DNA of 64,000 nt from Hymenopus coronatus (Eukaryota > Arthropoda > Insecta > Mantodea > Hymenopodidae), in assembly GCA_030762935.1 (NCBI GenBank), contig CM060900.1, positions 288,341,784 to 288,405,783 of the forward strand, written 5' to 3'. Within the stretch, counting starts at the first letter, position 1; each line of letters begins with the position of its first letter. Made by a program: the position numbers and the translations under genes. Below the pieces are notes generated by a model, which was given only the letters and a program-made list of their open reading frames with translations, was not told where the DNA came from and made no database searches. Positions 45,001 through 57,138 of this stretch are shown in pieces.

Positions 45001-45900
45001 CACCTATGCAATCCTTTGGCAGACATGGGAGAGAATATGACAAGTATTATTTTTTGTGGTTTGTTTTCAGGCAAATGCCTCCTTTAAGAATAGGATGCAG
45101 CATCCATAACAAGAAGGAGAACTTTATCATGCTATATACTTGATGACCACAATTATGCCATGACATTTTCAAAACCATTCTTAAGGTAGAATAGTTCACA
45201 GCAATGATTAGCTCACTTGTCAGAAGACACAATCCAGCATAACAGTCAGATTCCAATGCACTTACCATCCAATATCATCTGTTATTGCATCCATATACCC
45301 GCATATACCATAAGTTACAATTATTGTTTAATCTTTGCATGATTTTGGTAATGACCTCGGGTAAAATTTATTTATATAGTATTGATGTGAAATACTCAGA
45401 GGTAGAATTGGTTTCACAGTGTACTTCTCTCAAAAGGTGCCCAAATTTTGTCCTTGTTTGCTTATTTAGAGGATTATCAGCAGACATAAATGATTCACTT
45501 AGTTCCTCTTAAAATTCTTATTTGACAGAGGCTCCTGTTGCTGCAAAACTTTTTTATGTTCAAATGCTTTGATGTAGTGCTTATGTTTGTTTATATATAT
45601 ATGCCTTGTAACCTTACAAGACCTGTAATGTACAAACATAATTGTATAATTGCAGAGCTTCCAATAAAGTTTGCAATTAATAATAGGAAAAAAGAAACAT
45701 ATTTAGCATAGTCTGCAACATACTTATGTAATTTTCTTTGCCACTTTTCTTTCAACAACCTTCCATGCATAACTAAATACTGCACTACATTTAAAAGAAC
45801 TCTGTATTATCAACTGTGGATTTACTCTACTGACAGACAAAGGTTATCATGGTATAAACTGTAAGATACCTCAAACTAAATGTAACTACTCCAGTGTTGC
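42060..45900. other. No recognisable gene (3.8 kb)
   Basis: AT-rich, probably ordinary intergenic or intronic DNA. Short frames at 42211-42447 and 42842-43072 (plus) show no motif and no codon-level sign of coding. A short TA run lies at 45593. Confidence 0.4.
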
Positions 45901-45911
45901 AGACCTAGTCA

Positions 45912-46670
45912 TATGAGGGTCACTACAAAAGTTTTGAGAATGGACAATGAATTGTGGTAAGCCCAAGCAGATTTTCTTAACTTCAAATTGAAGTTCAGAT
46001 ACGAACATGTGTGCTCCAACAATGTGCATTGTCAGTAATCATGCATGTATGTATAGCAGGTGTTCTACACCTCATGCTAGGATGGATCCCAAGTGAAAGC
46101 ATTTCTGTGCCATCATTTTCTATGACTTTAAAATTGGTTTATGGGAGAGAGAATGCCTTGAATGACTGCATCATGCATTTCGGGATCTTTGGCCAATCCA
46201 CTCAAAGATGAAAACTGAGCAGGACAATGAACCACAACAACAATGGATGAAAATATGTTGAAAGCAGAGCACATATTGCTAGGAGGTCATTATTGCACAT
46301 ACGGTCAGATTCAAGAAGCTCTAAGTATTGGATTGGCAGCAGTGAAACAAAACTGAAAGAAAAAACTTGACATCATGAAACTGCAGTTGCCTGATCTCCC
46401 ACCACCTCACAAATGAACAAAAAGCACCAAAAAATGTTAGAAAAATTTAATGGAGGAAGATCAAAAAACATATTTAACTTTGCAATAGATGACAAAAGCT
46501 TGGTTTAACAGTATGAACCAGAAACTAAATGACAGTCATCAGCCTGGGTCTTCCCAGGAAAAGATTCCCCAACAAAAGTGAAGCACACAAGAAGTGTTGA
46601 CAAGATGAACTGTTCCTTCTCAGTAAGGGCTACTTTGTGACAGTTCTCTTTGAGGGTTAAAAGTATTCTA
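45912..46670 (+). pseudogene. mariner transposase pseudogene (mos-like)
   Basis: Starts with a mariner-type end (TATGAGGGTCACTACAAAAG). Worn frames follow: FYDFKIGL (about 46118, family C.IYDF..G.S), ALSIGLAAVKQ (about 46320), then IDDKSLV-YEPETK (about 46488-46530, family GDE.W....DPETK, with the catalytic Glu lost), WVFPGKDSPTKV (about 46547, family W...GEPPPTK) and SVDKMNCSFS (about 46590). The third catalytic block and the right end are missing. Stops throughout; a different mariner family from the one at 33-41 kb. Confidence 0.75.
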
Positions 46671-47440
46671 AAGGTTTTCTTTATTTAGTTCTTGAAAGTT
46701 TGCAACATTTTTATCCACAGATATTTAGAAAGAATTTTGAAGAATTGAACTGGATGCTTTTTACGCTAATAAGCATAAAAACAGGCTTATATAAGTTTGT
46801 TGCTACAGTAGGGTGCTAGGAAAATAAATATGTATTTGAGGAATTATACAAGTTATTTGTGTTGATTTTAACAATTTCTTCTACAAGCGCATAATACAAA
46901 AAGGTATTTCATGTTTGAAATGAATTAAATAGTGTGATATAAACACTATATAAGAAGGTAGATTCACATCTTTATTAACCTCTAGACTTAAGTATGAAAT
47001 AATAAGGAAACATCCATCTTATGAGGATATCATGGATAAGTTTGGTGCTGTCAAATACTGGGGAATTCACTTAATATACAAAGTGTCTCACCTATCTCTG
47101 CAATTTTAAATATTTTCAAAATAAAACAAAATATGAAAAATCTTGTTTTGCTTAGAAATATGCCCAAGTTAGGGGCTCACAATGAGAAGGTACATTTCAT
47201 TGAAGTAAACAAATATAACTTTCAACACAAAATTATGCTTTGTAAACGGAATGCATATGTTTCTAGCAAAATGAAAGTTAGAGGTACAATTAGTTAAACT
47301 ACTTGGTTTCACGTTTCTAAACGCAATTGCTATTTGGCTATACCTCGTAAACTTCCATGTTTATAAATTGCATCCAGCACAGAAAATATGCTCACAAATA
47401 ATCAAAAACCTCTTATCTGATGAATCTGAGTTGCTTCAGT
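46671..47440. other. No recognisable gene
   Basis: AT-rich, no motifs seen. Confidence 0.4.
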
Positions 47441-48420
47441 AAACCTTTGAAATGCACACAATTTGCATCAATACACTTTTGGAGATGGTGAACAAGAGGT
47501 AGGTGCATAGATTGTGGTGTTTCTACAGATGTTATTGCACAAGTTATGGTAATATGTTGTCACATATTCTCTTGTATGGTTGGGGTTTGTTGATACTGCA
47601 CTCCAGAAAACAAGCTAGTGACATCAAGTCAGGAGACCTAGCTGGCTATCACACAGGGCCATCCTGTCCTATCCACCTATTTGGAAACATGGAAATCTAC
47701 AATTTTTCTGGAGACGTGTGAAGTGTGCTGAAACCATTATTCTAAAATTACATTGTTAGATGCATTCCAAATACCTCATCCTCCATGAAAATGTGTATAG
47801 TTATCTTTAAGAAATGATGCATATAATTGTCCATTTAATGTTATCTGACAAAAATAGGCACCTACAATATGATTACTAATGATGCCATACCAAACATTGA
47901 CACTTGACCATGTTGATGAGCAACCATGCAAAGCCAATAGGGATTTTACATGGATATGAACTACTGGTCCATGCAAAATCCCCATTGGCTTCGCATAGAC
48001 CAGTAGTGCATGTTCTGCAGATTCGCATCATTGTGATTTTTTATTGAAGCTTCATCCCTAAACAATGTATTCTTGTGAATGCAATATTAGCTTACTGCTG
48101 CTGAACTGCAAAACTAAGTGCAATCATGATTCAAGATCATTCCTGTACATTTATAGGTGCATTGGCATACAAGTGAATAAAAAGTGTGCCTATGAAAATT
48201 CTTTGTATACTACTGTGACTTATTCATGAACTGTGTTCCAATCTGATATACACTCACCTCTGAGTTGTGTGCTACAGTAGCCAGAACAGAAATTGAATTG
48301 TGTTTGTATGTTGATGCTTTCTGGGGGCATAGCTTCCTATTTCAGTGAAACTTATGCTGATGCTGGCAATGATATGAGGTGAAGGACATCTGGGTAATGT
48401 TCAGGATACATTGGCACAGC
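47440..48420 (-). pseudogene. Mariner-like transposase pseudogene, second family member
   Basis: Minus strand. NDANLQNMHYWSMRSQ (about 48030-47980) fits the N..N.H.W..ENPH segment. SSVNVWYGIISNHIVGAYF then LNGQLYASFLKDN (about 47915-47795) is the family INVWAGIIGDYLIGPY...LNG..Y..FL block. GWPCVIAS, DVTSLFSGVQYQ and a C-terminal HHLQKCIDANCVHFKGLL (about 47475-47425) follow; the family ends RR...CIEV.GGHFEHLL. Catalytic residues are mostly lost. Related to 37640-38740 but diverged and on the opposite strand. Confidence 0.65.
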
Positions 48421-49160
48421 TATGGTTGCATTTCTGTGACATTCAAATTAAAATGATTTCTGGTTTTTCTTACCTACTGATGATCAGCATATTGACTACA
48501 TGAAATCAGATTTAATAACACACACCAAAACAGGGTTTAGTGTATCAATATGTAAAGAAGTTTTATATGAATCATGTGTGAAATGTATTACACTGCATTC
48601 TACGGAGTGTTTTGCTATTTGGTGCTGGCAATAAATAGTACAGCAGACCAAATTATGAGACATTAGTACACTGAACAACAGAACATGCTCTTATTACAGC
48701 AGAATTAAGGGACATTTCAAGCAAACCTTGCTTTGAGCACAATACTATACATATTGCAAAATGTCGGAAACAGGTCTCCTTTAAAAGTCTGAAGTATTTC
48801 AGTAGTTATAAGGTTTACAAAATCAAAACCAGGTCTGTTATAGCTAATAAAGTTGTTTTTCTTGTTTTCATTTTGACAGAAACAACATTCATGTTCCATT
48901 AAAAAAAAAGGTATAACTTAAGGTTTAAGATGATATTTGTTTGCTTTTATGAATTGTGTATGCGTTCCCAATGGTGAGACCCTGATATGAGTACATTCAT
49001 GTACAACTAGATTTTAGATTTTTCAAAATTTGATTTATTCTGAAGATATTTTATGAAGCAGAATTAGGTGAGACATCCTGTATAAGAAGGATAAAATTGT
49101 TATGTATCTAAATGATGATTTTTCCTTTTTTATTTTAATTCTCTTATTTTTCTTTATTAA
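48421..49160. other. No recognisable gene
   Basis: Nothing found apart from chance open frames. Confidence 0.4.
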
Positions 49161-49164
49161 GTCT

Positions 49165-50910
49165 GCTACCTTTCATATGCTATCTTGCACAAAAGTAAAT
49201 ACACCATTTCTGTTTGACTGCATAAAGGGTCTCCTAATCCTCAGATATTTCTGGATGAATGGTATGAGAATTAAATTTATCATAGGGTTCTATTGCTGTT
49301 CAGACTACATGATAGCCATTCACTCACCTCACAGTTTTGAAAAGCAATATTTCAGCAATCAATGAGAACTAATGGACAAATATTGCAAATTCAACCTCAA
49401 TACATTTGCAGAAACTTAGTTATTGTGTTTTGATTAAGTAGTGGGCCAGAAGTAAAAACAATTCTAGTGCTGGGTGCTTTGCTTACAAATATAAGTTCAA
49501 TCAGTGACATTGCCTGTGCTTGAAATATTTGAACTCAGTAAAGCATGCTACCCCTGAATAGCAGAATCTGCACTGTGTTTGTTTTTGTTTTGTTTTTTTT
49601 TTGTTTTTTTTTTTTTCTAAAGGAACATAATTATTTCATAGCCTGTGTCAAATATACAATTTGAACTTCTTTCTGATAAAACTCCTCCATTGGTTCAGCA
49701 AATTGCATTGTTGGTTTTCTTTAGCATAGCAATATTTCCCACTGTGTTATGAAAGCAGCAATACCATTGACAACTGAATACTTTATAAAATATAAATTGC
49801 AAAGGCTGTAAATATAACAGGTAAAATAGCCTACCTCAGCTAACAGCCATTCCTCCAAATATTAACACTATTTTCCTTTAAATACCCACAGTCAAAGACA
49901 TCCCTATAAATCTTGAATAATATATTACCTGTTAAAAATTTACTTTCACCATGCACAGTTTACGTTTACATTAGCTTACAATTATTATAAGGAAGCATTA
50001 TATATTCATGTTAGAAGGTCCTGCTTGACAAAATGTAAATTAAAATGCTTAAGCCACAAATAACAAAAATAATCATTTTAGAAATGTTGAATTAAACTCC
50101 CCATTATTTCATTCTTTTATAGTTAATATAGTTAATGTACACAAGTACAATACCATGTGAGAATAGTACTCAAAATGTCAAAAGCAACAGAATTTAATAC
50201 ATTAAATATCATAGGAAAGCATCTTTTAGTACAAAATATAATATTAAGGTCAGGAAAATTCATTGTCAAAAGTACTGGATGCCAGTGAATAAAACAGTAA
50301 TTGGTATATTAAACAGAACAGTTGTAGATAATTTGAATGAGAAGCAGCCTTTGCACCTAGTGGCATTACTATTTTTATATTTCCAAACATTATGCAATGT
50401 TGCCAAATTTCCATTAGCTGAATTCCTAGAAGAGTGCATTTATCCTGGTTCTCCATTTCTGACAACAAGGATAATCTTGATGAATGAAAGACATTTATTG
50501 AAATTCCATTTCAGAAAATAAGGCACACAGGAAGGTAAGATCGAACCACTGAGAGCAGGTACTTTTGATTTCTATGGTTAGTGATGAAATGACCTCACCT
50601 GTTCCTCAGAAAGGTAATTTATGCTTTATTCATTTAATGGCGAGGTATATTCTTTGCTAATTTGGCAACAAATTTCATTGAAAGGTTGGACGTTTGTAGC
50701 AGCCAGAGAAATAAAGTAAATATTTTGCTTTTGTTTCTAGATATTCATTTACATTTATTTAGGGAATGAACATGAGTATTGCAGTGTTCAGTGTGGGATA
50801 TAAGTTCCTGTAGTGTCTTTTATTAATGATTGGAAAATGAAGATGAAATGCTTAAAAGCATATAATAGTTATTACATGCTCCTATTGATAGGCATTTGAA
50901 AATATTGCCC
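49165..50910 (+). repeat. Left arm of a large inverted repeat
   Basis: Matches in reverse complement 58518-59455 (outer half, 49165-50110) and 52640-53408 (inner half, 50100-50910). Examples: TTAGCATAGCAATATTTCCC at 49721 against its complement near 58890, and TACTGGATGCCAGTGAATAA at 50272 against 53207-53235. Roughly 80-85% identical by eye. No coding sequence in the arm. Confidence 0.85.
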
Positions 50911-51589
50911 TTCTGATTCATATTCATGATAAGAGGATTGAATACTGAATACATGGTGATTTACAGTCACCACTGATGCTATAAACTTAAAATTAGATAC
51001 ACCTAACCATTTTATAGTTTATTAATATCTTCTTAATAAAACCCTCCACCTTAATGTAGCAGCAAAGTGATGCTTTACAAACTAGAAGACAAAATGGACT
51101 ATTGTTTGGAATGAATCAGTAACTGTATTTTTCATATTTCCATTATACCTCTATTTATTTATTTTGAGCATTCATAATTAGTCACTCATCTTGTCAGATA
51201 ATTATAAAAAAAAAAAAAAAATAGAATCATTGGTATTATTATGTTCAATAATTAGGAACATACGTTAGTCTTGAATCTGTATTTTGCAAATGAGAATCTT
51301 AAATCATGACCATTACTTCACCAAGTTAACAGAAGTTGCTTCTGTAGCTATTAATATTCAGACTGGTCTAAAGTTTAAGGCTCTTCTGAAAAATTGCAGA
51401 AAACATTTTTTGCTGAAAGTGAAGCCATATAAGAATAATTGCAAAAATGAACAAAAATACAAGCACAGCTTACATTATTCTTCAGCATTCAAAAAAAAAA
51501 AAAAAAATAAACAAGTGTGAACTAAAATTTAGACCCAGAATGCATATGTAAGCAAGACAAGCTAATACCTACTGTAATCACCACCATTG

Positions 51590-52500
51590 TCAATTATATC
51601 TTGCATGTTGGATACAGTATTGAACACTGACGAGGGTTATGCGAGTAATGTTGCCACATTTCCAAGACATGAACTTACTTTCTATCTTCTTGGTGCATAT
51701 CCCTCTCCTGAACCATGAATACCCACACATGCTCAGTGGGATTCAAATCAGGAGACTTTGGGGGCCAATCGTTGTACATAATTTCTGAGTATCTGCTTAA
51801 CTAGTTTTTGGGAAATTGGAGGTATACACAACTGTTGTCGTGCTTAAACAAATATTCTTCCTGTTCCAGGAAACTGGCCCATATAGATGGCAACAGAATG
51901 TTATGGAGGACATCAACATAAATCTCACTGGTCATTGCCTATGGCACCATAATCAGTTATCCTGGTCCAGATGCTGTCATATAAACCCAGAAGTGAGCTA
52001 ATATTCTTCCAGAGCAATTTTAAAGCACAACACGTCTCGGACCATATCTTGTGCTATGCGGCCTATAGAGACTCACTCTGCCTTGCTGGTTATTAGCTCC
52101 CAGTAGGTTTGCGATATTTGGATGTTTCTGTGCCCCATTCCAATCTTCTGATATTGTGAGTCTGAGTGAGGGCTGCCTTGGAGGCAAGAGAATGAAATTC
52201 TAGGCCAGTTACTTTTTGTCTCTGCCATGTGATTGCATGATAACATCTGTATTCCATAACCTTATCCAACAAAACAGATCTGTGTATAATAGAATGCTCT
52301 CTCACCTGTGTGGCGTTAATTGCTTGAGGTCTTCCTGATCTTGGTAGCAACTTGGCCCATTCAATCACTTCCACTTGATGTCAGTGAGGCCATTCCTTTA
52401 CCATCTTACAGTTCAGTGAAAGTTCTCTAGTGATCTAAGAAACACTTTGACCCTGGGAGAAACATTCTATGATCTTGCCCTTCTTTACTGCTGTCAACCA
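51590..52500 (-). pseudogene. Tc1-like transposase pseudogene between the arms
   Basis: Minus strand. EWAKLLPRSGRP (about 52360-52325) is the linker after the paired HTH (family GRP). Worn middle. WPPKSPDLNPTEHVWVFM (about 51765-51710) is the conserved Tc1 block with the third acidic position after PDLNP.EHVW. MQDIIDNGGDYSRY (about 51608-51565) is the typical C-terminus (V...I...GGYTRY). Frames shift often. Position in the loop of the 1.7-kb inverted repeat suggests it was the transposase of that element. Confidence 0.75.
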
Positions 52501-52639
52501 AATGGATGACGCATGTTGCACATCATTTTGCAACAAATGTCTAATAATGACAGAGTCAGAAAAAAGTAGGAGTGATGTGTCATGCATGTGCATCTAACAC
52601 TTTTGATGATAAAGAGGGGAAAACATAAATGTTGTGAAT

Positions 52640-53408
52640 TGTGTATGAATTTGAATCCAAATGTCATGAAAATCATGATTAAAGGGAACAGCATAAGAAC
52701 TATTACATTTTAATGGTTTCGTCATCATTTGTCAGCCATTAATAAAAACAACTAAAAGAACTTGCATCCCACACTGAACACTGCGATACTTATGTTTGTT
52801 TTAGACAATCTTCTCTTTTCATCCCCTAAATAAATGCAATCAAATATCTAGAAGCAAAGGCAAAATATTTACTTCATTTTTAAGGCTACTATGAGCTTTC
52901 TTCCTTGCAATAAAATGTTGCCAAGATAGCAACAGAATAAAACTTAATCTCATATGAATAAAAAGCTTAATTACCTTACTGAAAAATAGGAGAGGTTGTT
53001 GCATCGCTATCTGTAGAAATCAAAAGTGCCAGCTGGTGGTGGTTCGATCCCCTTCTCCTGCATGATTATTTTCTAAAATTTAACTTTAATAAAAATTTTT
53101 CATTCATCAAGATTATCTATTGTCAGGAAATGCTGTTAGGTGCAAAGCCTGCTTCATACTTAAAGTAATATACAACTGTTTTGTGTTCTATTTAATATAC
53201 CAATTATTGCTTTATTCACTGGCATCCAGTACTTTTGACAATGAATTTTTCTGAGCTTAAATTTGCCTTTTACACTAAGAGATACTTTCCTATGATATTT
53301 AATTTATTAAATTCCATTGCTTTCGACATTTTGAGTACTATTCTCACATGCTATTGTACTTGTGTACATTACTGCACAATTAACTATAAAAGAATGTAAT
53401 AATGGGGA
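52640..53408 (-). repeat. Right arm of the inverted repeat, inner half
   Basis: Reverse complement of about 50100-50910. It stops exactly at the duplication ATAATGGGGA (53399-53408), where the gag-only array is inserted; the arm resumes at 58518. Confidence 0.85.
53399..53408. repeat. 10-bp target duplication, left (ATAATGGGGA)
   Basis: Identical to 58518-58527. Removing 53409-58517 plus one copy restores the inverted-repeat arm. Confidence 0.9.
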
Positions 53409-53518
53409 TCCTTAAAATTTGAAGGCTTTCACGGCCAGTGTTAAAACCACTTATAGGAAACAAAACCGGGCTTGTTGGCCGTGGTCCACTGGGCTTCTCC
53501 CCTTGTTCCCCAGACGTT

Positions 53519-54165
53519 TCACCTGCTTCTGCAGCAACCATCTTCAATGGCATATACATCTCCGTGGTCCCTCAGTAGCGACTGGTACTCCTCCCCCCCC
53601 CCTGAGTGGAGGGGAAAATCCACCTTAAGGATTGACCTGGGCAAGCCCGGAGTGTCAGGGTCTCCCATATGGGCATACCAACTAAAAAACCCCTCCACCG
53701 GTATTAGAAGGAAATAAGGAGAGGCGGTACCGCATGATTGCACTTGCGGATTCAAGGTGATAGTTATCTGACTGCAGAGCGCAGTCAAAGGAGTGAACAA
53801 GGGCCGGGAGACAGACTTGACCGAGGTCCAGACTGTCACCGCGGCGGATTCGGGGAGAGGAATGAAGGAATTTGGAGGTGAAGGCTGGAGTTAGTGCTGA
53901 TTAACTGTTCTTACCCAGCCGTCATACCCTGGAACGTCTTTACTCCTAAGGTCGTGATGTCTACAAAGTAGTTGAAGCGTGAAGTTGGCTGACTTTCCGA
54001 CTTCTCCAGTAGGGCTCTCACCTCCTCCCTGAGAATGAGCCGGATGTCGTCTTTGACTGCTGTCACTATTGCTTGGTGAATGTCTGGAAGTGAGGTGGTG
54101 GTGTCCTGTTCCTGCAGCCTGTCATCCAAGGCCGTCAGCTTGGCTGTAAGCATCAGGACCTCCAT
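53519..54165 (-). pseudogene. Gag-only element unit 1: coiled-coil C-terminus and 3' region
   Basis: Minus strand. The frame from 54165 reads EVLMLTAKLTALDDRLQEQD, then TTTSLPDIHQAIVTAVKDDI and LREEVRALLEKSESQ, ending FQGMTAG-stop at 53911: the coiled-coil C-terminus of the Gag-like protein, apparently its true end. Downstream a second open stretch (53839-53519) lies in the 3' region and is probably untranslated. 5'-truncated near 54415, inside the zinc-knuckle region (FCATCSDTGHFTGQ is recognisable near 54350-54310). Confidence 0.65.
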
Positions 54166-54419
54166 TCCTGAATGACCTCACTTAGGCCCTGGATTTCCTA
54201 CCGCAGGTTGGTTGATGGTGTCGGTTCAGAAGTCTGGTTGGCTGTGTAGATGGTGTTGTCCGGGCTGTTTGTGGTGATGTATGCCTGCTCTTGGGAAGGC
54301 TGGGGCACTGGTCTTGCCCGGTGAAGTGTCCCGTATCACTACAGGTGGCACAGAATCGGCGACGGCGGTGGAGGTCGTGCCCAGTGCACTCGGAAGTGTA
54401 GGCTTTGGTAGTTCATTAA

Positions 54420-55422
54420 CATTCGAAGGATTTCACGGCAGGTGTTAGAATCACTTATAGGAAACAAAACCGGGCTTGTTGGCCGTGGTCCACTGGGCTT
54501 CTCCCCTTGTTCCCCAGACGTTTCACCTGCTTCTGCAGCAACCATCTTCAATGGCGTATACATCTCCGTGGTCCCTCAGTAGCGACTGGTACTCCTCCCC
54601 CCCCCTGAGTGGAGGGGAAAATCCACCTTAAGGATTGACCTGGGCAAGCCCGGAGTGTCAGGGTCTCCCATATGGGCATACCAACTAAAAAACCCCTCCA
54701 CCGGTATTAGAAGGAAATAAGGAGAGGCGGTACCGCATGATTGCACTTGCGGATTCAAGGTGATAGTTATCTGACTGCAGAGCGCAGTCAAAGGAGTGAA
54801 CAAGGGCCGGGAGACAGACTTGACCGAGGTCCAGACTGTCACCGCGGCGGATTCGGGGAGAGGAATGAAGGAATTTGGAGGTGAAGGCTGGAGTTAGTGC
54901 TGATTAACTGTTCTTACCCAGCCGTCATACCCTGGAACGTCTTTACTCCTAAGGTCGTGATGTCTACGAAGTAGTTGAAGCGTGAAGTTGGCTGACTTTC
55001 CGACTTCTCCAGTAGGGCTCTCACCTCCTCCCTGAGAATGAGCCGGATGTCGTCTTTGACTGCTGTCACTATTGCTTGGTGAATGTCTGGAAGTGAGGTG
55101 GTGGTGTCCTGTTCCTGCAGCCTGTCATCCAAGGCCGTCAGCTTGGCTGTAAGCATCAGGACCTCCATTCCTGAATGACCTCACTTAGGCCCTGGATTTC
55201 CTACCGCAGGTTGGTTGATGGTGTCGGTTCAGAAGTCTGGTTGGCTGTGTAGATGGTGTTGTCCGGGCTGTTTGTGGTGATGTATGCCTGCTCTTGGGAA
55301 GGCTGGGGCACTGGTCTTGCCCGGTGAAGTGTCCCGTATCACTACAGGTGGCACAGAATCGGCGACGGCGGTGGAGGTCGTGCCCAGTGCACTCGGAAGT
55401 GTAGGCTTTGGTAGTTCATTAA
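54420..55422 (-). repeat. 1003-bp tandem duplicate (unit 2 of unit 1)
   Basis: Unit 2 repeats unit 1 with a constant offset of 1003 bases and almost no differences (for example TCTACAAAG against TCTACGAAG, and two fewer C in the C-run near 54600). Both share the same 5' truncation point (GGTAGTTCATTAACATTC), so this is a recent tandem duplication within the array or an assembly effect. The C-terminal coding frame 55168-54914 matches 54165-53911. Confidence 0.85.
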
Positions 55423-56056
55423 CATTCGAAGGATTTCACGGCAGGTGTTAGAATCACTTATAGGAAACAAAACTTGGCTTGTTGGCCGTGGTCCACTGGG
55501 CTGCTCCTCTTGTTCCCCAGACGTTACGCCTGCGTCTGTGGTAAGCATCTTCATTGGCGTATACATCTCTGTGGCCTCTTAGTAGCGACTGGTATGTTGT
55601 TTTCTTTGTTTTCGAGTGGGGTGTAAAAATCCATCTTAAGGACTGACCCGGGCAAGCCCGGAGTGTCGGGGTCTCCCATGTGGGCACACCGAATAAAAAA
55701 CCCCTCCACCGGTATTAGAAGGAAGTAAGGAGAGGCGGTATCGCATGACTGCACCCGCGGATTCAAGGTGATAGTTATCTTACTGCAGAGCGCAGTCAGA
55801 GAAGTGAATGAGGGCCGGGAGACAGACTCGAACGAGGCCCAAACTGCCACCATGGCGGATTCAGGAAGAGGAATGAAGGACTTTGAGGGTGAAGGATGGA
55901 GTTAGTGCTGGTTCGCAGCTCTTCTAGCTTCTTCACGCTTAAGGTTGTGGTATCCACGGACTAGGTTGAAGCGAAGAGTTGGTTGAGGTTCCGACTTCTG
56001 CAGTAGGCCTCTCACCTCCTCTCTGAAGATGAGCCGGATGTCGTCCTTAACTGCCA

Positions 56057-56944
56057 CTATTGCTTGGTGAATGTCTGGAAGTGCGGTGGTGTTGTCAGCT
56101 TGGCCGTGAGCATCAGAACCTCCGCGTGGAGGTCCTGAATGGCCTCACTTTGGCCCTGGATTTCCTGCCGCAGGTTGGTTGATGGTATCGGTTCAGAAGT
56201 CTGCGTTGGCTGTGTAGGTGGTGATGTCCGGGCTGGTTGAGGTGAAGTATGCCTGTTCTTGGGGTAGCTGGGGAACTGGGCTTGCCCGGTGAAGTGTCCC
56301 GTACGACCACAAGTGGCACAGAACCGGCGACGGCGCCGGAGGTAGTGCCCAGTGCACTCCGATGTGTAGGCGTTGGTGCCACAGTAGTGACATCTCGGCG
56401 GCGAAGAGCAGGTATCTTCGCTGTGCCCGTAGGCACAGCAGCGACGACAGGGCCGGTGTCGTTCCTGTCTGCTGGCCTCAACATGTAGAAGTCGCCCTAA
56501 TAAGGCCAACTCTGACGCCAAGGCAGCGACCAGATCTGCTCGGTCCTGTAGCTCCACTCTTACCAGTGGTGTTGGGCCCCGGTCGCAGATAATTCTAATG
56601 ACCCTCAAACATGAAGGCCATCTAGACTGCGCAGCGGCGAGAAGGTGCCGGGTGGAGAGATCCGGAAGGACCCCCCCCCCTAACCACGGCACTGTACCGG
56701 AGCGGTGGCGGCGAAGAAGTGACGTTGGCTGCCGGTGAAGCAGCGGCCGCTGGCGGTGCTGGAGTGGGCGAGCGCGGCGAAGCGGCAGGCGGTGGAGATG
56801 CCGGCGAGCGCTTCCTACCGGTGGATACCGTAGCAGGCGGTGGAGATGCCGGCGAGCGCTTCCTACCGGTGGATACCGTAGAAGCGGTTGCTGCTGGTCT
56901 GCGCTGGTGTTTTCTCTTCTCAAAGAAACATTCAGATTAAACAA
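56057..56944 (-). pseudogene. Gag-like zinc-knuckle protein, unit 3 (longest frame)
   Basis: A 295-codon open frame without a good ATG at its 5' edge. N-terminal Pro/Arg-rich segment with a 16-residue block repeated twice (RYPPVGSARRHLHR, about 56880-56790). Then a region of RRM-like hydrophobic pattern (LPDLSTRHLLAAAQSRWPSC, then TPLVRVELQDRADLVAAL and LGRLLHVEAS). Next, zinc knuckle 1 CRRCCAYGHSEDTC (CX2CX4HX4C), a CHYCG motif, and a third knuckle CATCGRTGHFTG (last Cys replaced). Last a linker and the coiled-coil start (EAIQDLHAEVLMLTAKLT), where a deletion shifts the frame. Layout RRM-like, knuckles, coiled coil is that of a nucleic-acid-binding ORF1/Gag. No enzyme domain. 3' end of the unit near 55428. 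Confidence 0.7.
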
Positions 56945-56988
56945 AACTTGTCACCCAACTCTACAGAACAGACCAAACAAGAAAACAC

Positions 56989-57076
56989 GTGCACCAATCA
57001 GACACAACACGGACGCAGGGGACCACAATCTGCACCAATCAGGTCTTGCGAGGGCGCTACCTCCACAGTATATAAG
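56989..57076 (+). promoter_or_regulatory. Pol II-type promoter of unit 4: two CCAAT boxes and a TATA box
   Basis: GCACCAATCAG occurs at 56991-57001 and 57032-57042, and TATATAAG at 57069-57076, about 65 bases before the ATG at 57139. Transcription would start near 57100. None of the other units in the array retains this region. Confidence 0.65.
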
Positions 57077-57138
57077 CCAGCCGTTCCAGACAACGTAGGG
57101 CACGGGGGGATTTGGAGCTTAAACTTCGAGCTGTGAAG

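Noticed and set aside
53519..55853. Repeated ~100-codon frames downstream of the gag coding end (for example 53839-53519 and 55853-55551)
   Set aside because: They lie after the natural stop of the Gag-like protein, in the 3' region, and stay open mainly because units 1 and 2 are near-identical.
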